From Arabidopsis thaliana (taxonomy: Eukaryota > Streptophyta > Magnoliopsida > Brassicales > Brassicaceae), in contig NC_003075.7 of NCBI RefSeq assembly GCF_000001735.4, positions 10,169,001 to 10,233,000 of the forward strand: 64,000 nt of DNA, read 5' to 3'. Position numbers and translations under genes: made by a program. The notes below the pieces were generated by a model. The model was not told the DNA's origin. It ran no database searches and was given only the letters and a program-made list of their open reading frames with translations. The first letter of the stretch is position 1; every line of letters starts with the position of its first letter. Positions 54,029 to 64,000 of this stretch are shown piece after piece.

Positions 54029-56005
54029 TTTGCTATCTCTTTTGTTGGTTAAGATTAAGGAGGAAACAAATAGAAAAAAAGGATGACTTAAGACACAAGG
54101 AAAAAATGAGTTTTTGGAGCTCTGATTGTTTGGTATTAGCCTTAGGGATTGAGCATGCCTTTTTATATCAATTTGGTATCACCATATTCAAATTTTCATC
54201 ATTGACTCAGAGAAAAAAACCTTCGTTTTCACGTCATTTTTGTTTATTAAGGTAGGACCGTCATCAGAATTCTGTTATGTACGTCTTCGATTGACTCTGA
54301 CTTAGAACTAGCTCTGAATATGTCAAATATAGAACCCACTGATTAGTGCCTTAAATATGATTAACAGAAACTTGACCATGATATATATTCTACTTATTTG
54401 TATTACTGTTGTTGACAGTGTGAGTTCTATATATAATTGTTTTTTACTATTTTTCTTTCATTTTTTCCTTGTCCAAGAGACTTGATATAAATATTGTTTA
54501 ATGTGATAATGTCATTACTTATCATCCATAGGTAAAATTGCATGATAGATGAAGAATAACAAATGGAAAAGAATTAAGTAACTTGCCTAAATTTATAATT
54601 AAGTTTTAAAAAGTGACTAGTTTGTAACTTAACCCAAAAATTAACGATCGTTCTCTAATATCTCTATCGTCATTTAATTCACGACGTGTGAAACAGAAAC
54701 TACACGTGATATGAAACTACATGTGATATGAAACTACATGTGATGTGCAAGTGGACAAGGATTTTTCAAACTACTTACACAAAAGCGAGTGGCATTGACA
54801 TTTATTAGCCAAAATATTTGATTATTGATTTAGTCATGGATAGTTTGATTATAAAAGAGGTTTGGTCATAGAGTGACTAAGTCACAGCACCATTGATTTA
54901 CAAACATATAATCATTAAAGTCTTTTAATCAAACGTAATTGTAGTCTAACTAGTATAGTTGCAGTAGAACAAAACCTTGATTATCTTTTTTTCTTTCTGG
55001 TTCATGTTTACGTATAAAAATTATTATTATCTAAAATACAACATAATTGTATAGTTTTTTTTGTTTTTTTTAATCAATTTTTTTTGTCGAGTTGTAAACA
55101 CAGATGCAACATAATTGTACAACTCACATTATACGAGTTGTTAAACATTGATGCAATTGGGAACTTTTTTTTTGTAACAAAAAGAAGAAACTAACATGAA
55201 TTTCTTGAAATAAATTAAATGTATCGGATTTTATACATTCAAAATATTCAATAAGTATTACAACGTTATATAGATTTTTTTTTAAATTACAGTTTTTCCA
55301 AACATCAACAAAAATTGACAAAAGAAATCAAATCTGCATTCCATATATCTTATGGTCCAATAACTTCTAAGACCCATCGTCTAGTTGGACCGTACTTTTG
55401 TTTTTACATGAGGCTCGGAGGTGATATTGGTTATGGTTGGTTCCAATCACATGGTCCATATGATATGGACCTATGAGCTAATGACTACTAATCTCTGTCT
55501 AAATTATTTTAAGATAATATGGACGCATATAGAGAAGTTTGCTTCTGCAAAACACACACACAAAATATCAAAGGAAAATACCAATTAACTATCTTCTTAG
55601 TCAGGTGGAAAATAATATATATATCAAAAACACGTAAATCGCAATAAAGTTATTTAGTACTTCAAATAAAATTAGGAATAAAACACAATGTGACTTTCAA
55701 AATTCAAAAGGATAAACAACAAATGATCAAATTTTGAAGATCGAGATCATTGTGATTAAAATCAAGGTTAGTTACACATGCTTATTACGCATGCGGAACT
55801 AACCTTAATTTTAAGAAAAGAAAAACATAAAAATGAATGCTTTGAAGCTAGAAAAAATAAAACAGAACAAAAACATGCAACACAAAACTATGCGCATACA
55901 TTCATTTAGCCGTATTGAATAAATTATCATAAAATACAACGTTAAATAGATAAAATAGTATGTTTCCAAACATCAACACTTGACAAAGAAAAAATGACCA
56001 AGAAA
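54029..56005. other. Intergenic with tandem 17-bp repeat
   Basis: No gene seen. It holds a three-unit tandem repeat at 54696-54746 and T-rich runs near 55050-55290. Confidence 0.5.
54696..54746. repeat. Tandem 17-bp repeat, three units, with CACGTG/CATGTG cores
   Basis: Units: 54696-54712, 54713-54729 and 54730-54746, consensus gaaactacatgtgatat with one or two changes. Unit 1 contains CACGTG (G-box, 54703-54708); units 2 and 3 have CATGTG at the same place, a core bound by MYC and NAC factors. It lies about 670 bp upstream of the minus-strand gene that starts at 54028. Confidence 0.8.
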
Positions 56006-57913
56006 TCAGAAATCCAAATCTTCATTATCATCAATCTCATGGTCCACTAACTCCCAAGATCCATCGTCTTGTTGGGCCATACCTTTGTTTTTAAGAACCC
56101 TCCATTTCCCTGGGACCATACACTCGTCTTTTAACCCATCCACTGATTTATTGACCAATCCGATGGCTCTTTCCACATCGAGTCTGAATAAGTCAGCTTT
56201 GTTCGTTCCTTGAGTCCCGGCAACGCCATGCAAGTAACCCTCTAAGCAGTGAAAGGTTGCGAGGTTTCCAGGAGATTTCATGTATGGTGACTTTCTTGTG
56301 TCTATTGGAAACTCATCTCCTACCTCGGAGTAACCTATCGGTGGATAGATCGGAATTACGTCCGGTAGATTCCTTGTCCGTAACACTCGGATATCTTCCA
56401 ATCTGTTTTTATTTCATTATATGTCATTTTCAATTTGAAATGATCGTATTATATATAGTATTTATTTGGACGTACCCGGAAAAGAGTTTCCTAAAGTCTG
56501 AATCCCCAACACGAGGACTAGCAAAGACAAAGGCAGTAACAGGACAAGACTTGTCAGGACGGCTCTTTGGTCGGTTATAACCATTAGCCACAATATCAGT
56601 GGCACTAAGCGTCGCGAGTGCAGCTCCAAGACTATGACCACATATAGTTATACTAACTTCTTCGTCCTTATACTTCTCCAACAATCTTCCAACCTCTCGC
56701 AATACCTATATTGTTATCTCTCAGATACTTTCGCAAACAATACCAAAATGGCAAAAGTCTTCATTCAAAAAGTCGTATATAAACGAACCTGGTCACGAGC
56801 ATTGGTCTTAGTAAAAGGTGATCGTTCATCTTGAGACATGTAGATTGAATACCAACCTTGATGAATTTGTACTTGATCGTTTCTTTCACCGAAGATTTTT
56901 ATGGCGTTGACTAAACCAAACTCGAAGTCTTCGACCCATTCAAGTGGTTGCACTGAGCCTCTCCAAGAAACCACGATATCTCTCCGACCAAGAAGTGCCG
57001 TGCCTTGGTCGTCTGTTACCGCCACGTAACCCATCCAATTTGATTCCTTTGACCATCCCTCACGTGAAATTGGGAACAATAAGAATGACTCAGGCACGTG
57101 GATATCGGATGTCGCGTATATAAACTTCGTCACTTTGTACTTTGTGTACGGGTGTGCTATCTCTAAACCAACCTGTGTTTTAAGAATTTACAAAAATGCG
57201 ATTTAGGTTTCTTGCTTTACAAGAAAGTACCTTCTCCCTTTAGTTTTGCTAAGAAATAAATATTTATTTTACTTCGATTGGTGACATTACGGAATACTAT
57301 AATCTTAAAAGAAAAGTTGACTGAATGAAATATAGTATATGTGCTTAATGAAATCATAAATTATCATTTTTGTGCTCTTTTTAATTAAATTATTTCATTC
57401 CATCCTCGATATATATTTTTGTATTTTTTTTTTTTACATTTCAATATTGCATAAATGATTTGATTTTTCTATAAAACATAAATTACTTCAGCAATGACCA
57501 GAAAAACGTACAGAATTACAAAATCATTCATGTTGACAAGAAAAAAATCCATGTTTCTCGGTTCTAGAGATTATCAATCAGAACGTTTATAAGTATTTTT
57601 TTTTTAATGTTACCTTGGCGAAGAAGTCTTTTCTAGAGTAGATGCTAGCACCGGCGAACTGAGATTCGGTGTTGATATTGAAAGTATCGTAACCAGCCTG
57701 AGCCATCTCACCATAATGTATGATATATTCCCGGAGATCTTGATCCAACGGCTGTAACATCCCTTTCCAATGGTTTTGACCGCTCAGATCTCGCCATCTC
57801 TTCGCGAATTCTCTAGTCACTATCAACTTCTCCTCCTCCTCCTCTTTCTTCTTCCTCTTCATGATTCTCTTGAAGCTAAAACACTTCATCACTTTCTTGT
57901 CTTCTTCCTCCAT
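56006..57913 (-). CDS. DSEL: DSEL, cytosolic acylglycerol lipase of the PLA1/DAD1-like family
   Basis: Four exons (57614-57913, 56789-57172, 56476-56705, 56006-56402) join in phase to give 436 residues from the first ATG. Using the third ATG ('[11 protein letters not shown]') gives 419, the length I recall for DSEL. The lipase class 3 core has the nucleophile elbow GHSLGAA, the Asp in 'NLPDVIP' and the His in 'YLHGVAG', forming the Ser-Asp-His triad. The N-terminus is basic and acidic rather than a transit peptide, consistent with the cytosolic members of the family. DSEL is reported as an sn-1 acylglycerol lipase that limits storage-oil use in seedling establishment. I recall the locus as At4g18550. 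All splice sites are GT-AG. Confidence 0.92.
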
Positions 57914-58039
57914 AATCTTTAAGATACCTGTAATGAATGTTTTGTTTAGGTTAATTAGGATCAGAGAAGCTCCTTGGATCGAAAAATTAAAGATGAATTT
58001 TGTTGAAAAATGAAAACAATAGAGTGGTTTGATGATATA

Positions 58040-61000
58040 AATATTCGTTGGCGTATTGTAGGCGTGTTGCAGAGGAAGTATCGTTCTCGATATGGTATTA
58101 AAATATAAAGTATTTTTTATTTGATAAAGTTTCTTAATTGATCCGAAAAGATGTTCTTTTAACGTTTAAGGAAAGCAATAGCTCACCTTTGCATCAACAT
58201 ACACAGTACAAACGATTCCTTTCTCTTCTTGTAATCTTTTTTTCACTTTTTGCCATGCTGCAAATGGTTTAACCAAACCTAAAAGCGGTTCAATGTCAAA
58301 TTTACTCAAATTTGAAGATATATTTTATAAGGAATCAACAGTGAAACTAATTTTGTACCGAACCTTACCAAACTAGGATTATTTTAAATTTGATTATTCC
58401 TATATTTTGTTAAACCGTAAAGTCAAAATTCGAATGAAATTACGAATCGAGCATATGTACTTTAAAAATAGTCCATATAAAAACATTAATGTATATTGCT
58501 ATGAGATTGAATCATCATGTTACGTGAAAGCATTATAGTGTGGTCATGTCACTAATTGAGTAATTGTCAATTGCTTGTAAACGTGGAGCAAGCTATCTAA
58601 CGTAATACTATATGTTTGGATAGGTCGATACAGCTTTATCTTCTTTGGAATAATATCATATATTCGTTTTTGTTATAGAAAACCATTAAAAGTGATTTGC
58701 AACAAAATTTATACAAATAATTTAACATTATCTCAGATAATATAGTCGATAATGAGCCAGGTATAGCTCCGAAATTGACGGTCATGTCATTTATGTGTTT
58801 ACCAACTATAAAACCCACATATTGATACATTACATGATTTCATTTTCAGATCACAAATATAGATTATTTTGTTTTTAATTAGTATTTTCTTAGTAGTGGA
58901 CGCTTCGTAACCAATGGAGGTCTACTAATTACAACCCTGCATTTATTATATCACGTTATGCATATAAAAGCTGTGAAACAAATCTAGATGATTAAATATA
59001 GCGGATTAGTGGGTAAAATTAAATAATAAATTGTTCGATACACTAATCTGCAGATTTACATATTTTATTGGGTACTAAATCCTTTATGTTCAAACTAAAC
59101 CATGAAGATAGGCCTTTTTACAAAATGGGCTTGAAGAGTACATCTTTCGTCCATATAGGCCTAATTTCTCATGTACTTGTTCATACGCCTCTCTTACACA
59201 AAGATTAGATGATTCTCAATTTGACCGCCACAATATTCGGTGAAATTTTTGATAATTTGTTGTACATGGTACATATGATTGTACAGCTGCAGAAATCCAA
59301 ATGTACAACAGTACGTAATAATTGCTAATGTTAAAGTATGAACATTTTAGTGAAAATGGTCCTGAGTCCAATGCATGGTGGCTACACGAGGCTCCATTTC
59401 ACTACTGTCTCCACAAAAACGAACGGTCACATACAGAGACGTGTAACTGTAGATGCACACAGAGATTGTGTAATACCTTCACCGATAGGGTTTGTCGAAA
59501 TGACTAATATATAAAATATTTAAAAGCTAAACGTTTATCTATAGCAAACAACAACAAAAATAGAGTTAAAAAGTATAGTCCAAAACTTGAAATGAAGATT
59601 TGGCTATTAGATTAATAGGGTTGGTACATTAATGACTGATGGCTTATAGATAGATATGGATACCATTTCATTTTATCGTTCTGCTTAGAACTTAGAAGAA
59701 TAAACAAAACAAAAGCATGTGGGAAGAGAAAGCTCCCTTTAACACCTCAAATATGGCTAAGAGTCCCCAACACAAATCCTATTAATAAATTCACACATAC
59801 AACAAGTGTTCATGACCTAACCAACAAATTCAATAGAGCCCACTTTTTTGAGAGACAAAGATGCAATACTCAAAATAGGAACAATTCTCTTAATATGTCT
59901 AATTACATTTTTGTTACTAGACAAGTCAGCATCACCAACTTCAAAACTAATGAACCTTATTTAATGTACCGACCAAAAGTTTAACAAAATAAATAGTAAA
60001 TTTGCTAGATTTTTATCTTCTGATCCAATCTAATCCCTATTACGATGGAATCAAGTTCAAAACAAAAACATGTCACAAGGGATCATAATCGGAAAAGCAA
60101 TCTTTATGTATAAGATATAGTTAGGTATGTGTACACATGTGTTAATGTGTATAAATTTGTGTATATTTTGTATGTTACAGCAAACTATAGAAGAGACAAG
60201 ATGTTGATTTTTTGTAAAAGGACCACCTTCAAAATATTATTATTAAGGGTTTTATTAATTGAAACATATACATATATACACACATATGAATAGATATATT
60301 CACCCCCACAAGGTTATGTGACATTCTTTTCAATTCTCTGTTCTTTCCCCTTCTTCGACGCTGCTCAACATTAATTTCTCCTTTCACTTTCATAGTAATT
60401 AGCTAAGTTTTTTTCCTCAATAAATCAATCTAAGAAACCTCTAAATGACTAAACCACGTATACGTTTATACCTTCTATTTTTTTTTTTGTCTAATACAAA
60501 TTTAACAATAAAACATTTTATGTTGACAAAAAAAAATACAATCAAAATTTTAATAAAGTGACCCATATTCGAGTTTCAATGATGACTGCAATCAATAAGT
60601 TGCATTGTAATTAAGGTTCATTAGATTATCAATATCTCACGTCATTCTACTTCATCATCGATTTGTTTTATAGTTTAATTACAATTACTAAATGAGAGTT
60701 GTAGTGTCATTTGTCAAACTTTTTTATTTTTATTATATAAATAGATGTGTTAATTAATTTGTGTTTGATCAAAACACAAATAGAAGTTTAACACACCTTT
60801 TTTTCGTCAAGAAGTTTAACACACATGAACACGCAAAAGAAGGGGGAAAGCAATATGCATGATGAGATGTGCTGAGAAAGCAATGCGGGAAAAAGTCAGC
60901 ATCAAAACAGCTCTTTCTCTTTCCAATTGTTCTATGAGTTTAAATACTGATGGTAAAACAACATATACAATTACAAACTGTTAGGCTACATATCTTAGTC

Positions 61001-62438
61001 CATATGTATATCACTTGATTAATTAACATTTTATGTACGTATCTAACAAACTTTAATTTTAGATGTGCGAGTTTTATTACATTATTGGCTTAAGTCTTAT
61101 AACGGGATTAACATCTTTAAAAGATTGCCATTTTTGAACTAATTTCGAAGTAATTTCGGTGACACTAAAAATATCATAATTTTCACACGCACAAACAAAA
61201 ATTCATGATCTTCAAATCATCGAATGATCATCTTATTAGTTACTTATATTCACAATTTAAAATGCACCTCATACCGTTACTACTTTTTATAATGCAGTGG
61301 CTTCGAGTACTACATCTATGATATTACCTATTAGATTGTTCAAATTGTAGTTGATGATGATACGTATATAGAATGATGGAGAACATATTATTAGGTTTAC
61401 GAATAGTGTCATTTTGACATATGTTACATATTACATATATACACCCTAATTAATAAAAATAATAATTCAACATACAAATAAACCCCTATCTAACACTATG
61501 ATTAATGAAATGATAATGACTTATATTCAAAGTTTATTAAATTTGAATAAAGGGAAAATTATAATTTTTGTTTGAAAAATAACATTAAAATAGAAAACGT
61601 CATTTATTTTGTGAAACAGAAAGAGTACTAATTAAAAGTTACAAATTTAATGTGGGATTTAAATCAGCTTAACTAGCATTGAAACAATTTTAATGTCACT
61701 AATGCTGTTATTTACCATTCTTAAACCTTATCGTCAATAACTCTATCACCCAGCTATCATAACAGTTTATTACCATACATTTTTTTTGGAAACGAGTTAT
61801 TACAAATTTCTTCGAATCGAGTTATTGCCATTTTTACGAAAAATAAAACAAAAATTATAATTGCTCATGATTTCATATTTTTCTATATATGATTCTATGG
61901 TCTAACCATTGTCAGCATTTCCGAACACAACTGAAATTGTCAAAGACAAAGGTAATCTAAAGAAAAGAACCAAAGCACTCCAAAGCCTTAAAGTGTTCTT
62001 TACTTTGGTTTTAAAATTTGAATCTAAAATGAACAGAAGAACGTTCCTCGTTATATGTGTACACTCTCTCAACACTGTACTTAAAAATAAAATAAAGCAC
62101 AGTGTAGTTTCAATTTCATATGCTAAATGTAGGATTATTTTTCCAACGGTCGAAAAAAGCTTAAAGCATTTTTAACCAATTCTTTATTTATTTTTTAAAA
62201 CATTACAAACTTTTCATATTTTTATTACTCTCTCAAGTAGTCTCATCTTCTTCTTAATCCAAAGGCCCAAACTTTGAATCATCACTATCACTCTCTCTCT
62301 CTCTCTCTATCTCTCAAGAACTGCACGGACAACGACATGCTTTTAATTTCCATGCAAATCTCTCCTTTCTTCTCAAGTCATTTTTGAAAATCAATCAAAA
62401 AACTGAAACTTGGTGGAGCTTTTATCATTCACTCATCA
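58040..62438. other. Intergenic, 4.4 kb, no gene seen
   Basis: The longest gene-free stretch in the window. It is AT-rich with no substantial open frame. No TIR pair, LTR or pol III boxes were recognised. A CT microsatellite at 62291-62306 lies just upstream of the next gene. Confidence 0.45.
62291..62306 (+). repeat. (CT)8 microsatellite
   Basis: Perfect CT run about 130 bp before the ATG at 62439, probably in the leader. Confidence 0.85.
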
Positions 62439-63973
62439 ATGGTGGCTGGTAAGGTTCGTGTAACAATGGGTTTTCACAAATCACCTTCTACTAAAAAAAC
62501 CAAAGACATGCCTTCTCCTTTACCTCTTCCTCCTCCTCCTCCTCCTCCACTTAAACCACCTTCTTCCGGTTCCGCTACTACTAAACCACCGATTAATCCT
62601 AGTAAACCGGGTTTCACTCGCTCTTTCGGTGTTTATTTCCCACGCGCTTCCGCTCAAGTTCACGCCACTGCTGCTGCTGCTTCTCATAACGGCGTCGTTT
62701 CTGAGCTTCGTCGTCAAGTCGAGGAGCTTCGTGAGAGAGAAGCTCTGTTGAAAACAGAGAATCTCGAGGTCAAGCTTCTTAGAGAATCTGTTTCTGTTAT
62801 TCCGTTGCTTGAATCGCAGATCGCTGATAAGAACGGCGAAATCGATGAGCTTAGGAAAGAGACGGCGAGATTAGCGGAGGACAACGAGAGATTACGGCGA
62901 GAATTTGACCGGAGCGAGGAAATGAGGAGAGAGTGTGAGACGAGGGAGAAGGAAATGGAGGCGGAGATTGTTGAGCTTCGGAAACTTGTTTCGTCGGAGA
63001 GTGACGACCACGCGCTCTCTGTTTCTCAGAGGTTTCAGGGTTTAATGGATGTGTCGGCGAAATCTAACCTAATCAGAAGTTTAAAACGGGTCGGGTCGTT
63101 GAGGAATTTACCCGAACCGATTACGAATCAAGAGAATACCAACAAGAGCATTTCATCATCCGGAGACGCCGACGGCGACATTTATCGGAAAGACGAGATC
63201 GAGAGTTATTCACGGAGTAGTAACTCGGAGGAACTCACTGAGTCATCGTCTCTCTCAACCGTCAGATCTAGAGTTCCGAGAGTCCCTAAACCACCGCCGA
63301 AACGGTCTATTTCGTTAGGTGATTCCACGGAGAACAGAGCAGACCCGCCACCGCAGAAATCGATTCCGCCTCCTCCTCCTCCACCTCCGCCACCGCTTCT
63401 TCAACAACCACCACCACCTCCGTCTGTTTCCAAAGCTCCTCCTCCGCCTCCTCCACCACCGCCGCCGAAGAGTTTAAGCATTGCGTCGGCGAAAGTGAGA
63501 AGAGTACCGGAAGTGGTTGAGTTTTATCACTCGTTGATGCGAAGAGACTCCACAAACTCGAGAAGAGATTCCACCGGCGGTGGAAACGCCGCCGCGGAAG
63601 CAATACTTGCTAACTCCAACGCCAGAGACATGATCGGAGAAATCGAAAACCGATCGGTTTATCTCCTCGCGGTAAAAGTTTCTCTTTAACCGGCTCAGTA
63701 AATTTCGGTTTAGTTTCTCTGACTTTCTTGCGTCAGTGAGAATTGACTGATCATTCCACTTTTTCCTCGTCCTTTTCCAAGTAACTTTCAAAATTTAAAA
63801 TCATAAACCGGTTTGATTTAACTTTAAACCGAACATTGCAGATAAAAACCGACGTAGAAACGCAAGGAGATTTCATAAGGTTCTTGATCAAAGAAGTCGG
63901 AAACGCTGCGTTTTCAGACATTGAAGACGTTGTTCCTTTCGTCAAATGGCTCGACGACGAACTCTCTTACCTG
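62439..63973 (+). CDS. IPGA1: CHUP1-like microtubule/actin-associated protein (IPGA1-like), 5' part
   Basis: The first two exons (62439-63672 and 63842-63973, phase 0) are in the window; the gene runs off the end. The N-terminus is basic with a Pro run ('LPLPPPPPPPLKPP'). A coiled coil spans about residues 85-185 ('VSELRRQVEELREREALLK', 'EIDELRKETARLAEDNERLRREF'). A Ser-rich linker follows, then long polyproline tracts (residues about 310-345) that may bind profilin or formin-like partners. Then comes the conserved CHUP1-like C-terminal domain ('VPEVVEFYHSLMRRDS', 'MIGEIENRSVYLLA', 'IKTDVETQGDFI', 'VVPFVKWLDDELSYL'). I identify it from memory as IPGA1 (At4g18570), a microtubule-associated protein that shapes petal cell growth; the CHUP1 family match is firmer than the name. 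Confidence 0.85.
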
Positions 63974-64000
63974 GTATGAATCAAACTTTCAAATTTTCCC

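Noticed and set aside
59322-59507. Cys-rich 61-residue frame in the 58-62 kb gap, considered as a secreted peptide
   Set aside because: No signal peptide, irregular cysteine spacing and no promoter signal.

Overview
The window is a typical plant nuclear stretch: AT-rich intergenic DNA, genes split by short GT-AG introns, plastid transit peptides and plant-only families. From remembered protein sequences I recognise Arabidopsis thaliana (or a near-identical relative), the part of chromosome 4 holding the At4g18400-At4g18570 loci. RABA1e, an adenylosuccinate lyase, an ERF, SNI1, a DTD, a DEAH helicase, CHLI1, CLE2, PDM1/SEL1, DSEL and an IPGA1/CHUP1-like gene lie here as a block. Locus names come from memory and were not searched.

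Layout. 0.4-2.3 kb: a small unknown gene (+) and a three-exon small basic protein (-). 2.5-6.3 kb: a complete Mutator-like element (MULE) with 142-bp terminal inverted repeats, a perfect 9-bp target duplication, a four-exon transposase with one internal stop, and a second convergent gene for a GRF-type zinc-finger/coiled-coil/membrane protein. 6.5-7.7 kb: two convergent small membrane-protein genes sharing an LETIFEE motif. 8.7-12.2 kb: an accessory patch with two PPR-DYW gene fossils, two tRNA-derived SINE-like elements and local duplications. 12.4-22.2 kb: DMP4, RABA1e, adenylosuccinate lyase and ERF091, all on the minus strand. 24-34.4 kb is compact: SNI1 (+), DTD (-), DEAH helicase (+), CHLI1 (-), with 250-290 bp between neighbours. 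35-40.6 kb: a large acidic protein of unknown function and a 109-residue protein carrying a KEN box and a D-box. 43 kb: CLE2. 46-51.3 kb: PDM1 (-) and a DUF707 gene (+), divergent. 52-54 kb: a membrane/reductase-like gene that looks recently broken. 56-58 kb: the lipase DSEL. 62.4 kb to the window end: the first exons of an IPGA1/CHUP1-like gene.

These are mostly independent housekeeping and developmental genes rather than a pathway cluster. Several pairs are head-to-head (DTD/helicase, CHLI1/acidic protein, PDM1/DUF707) and may share promoter DNA. Most novel-looking items: the MULE with its GRF-zinc-finger passenger, the LETIFEE pair, the KEN/D-box small protein, and the two-hit decay of the reductase-like gene.
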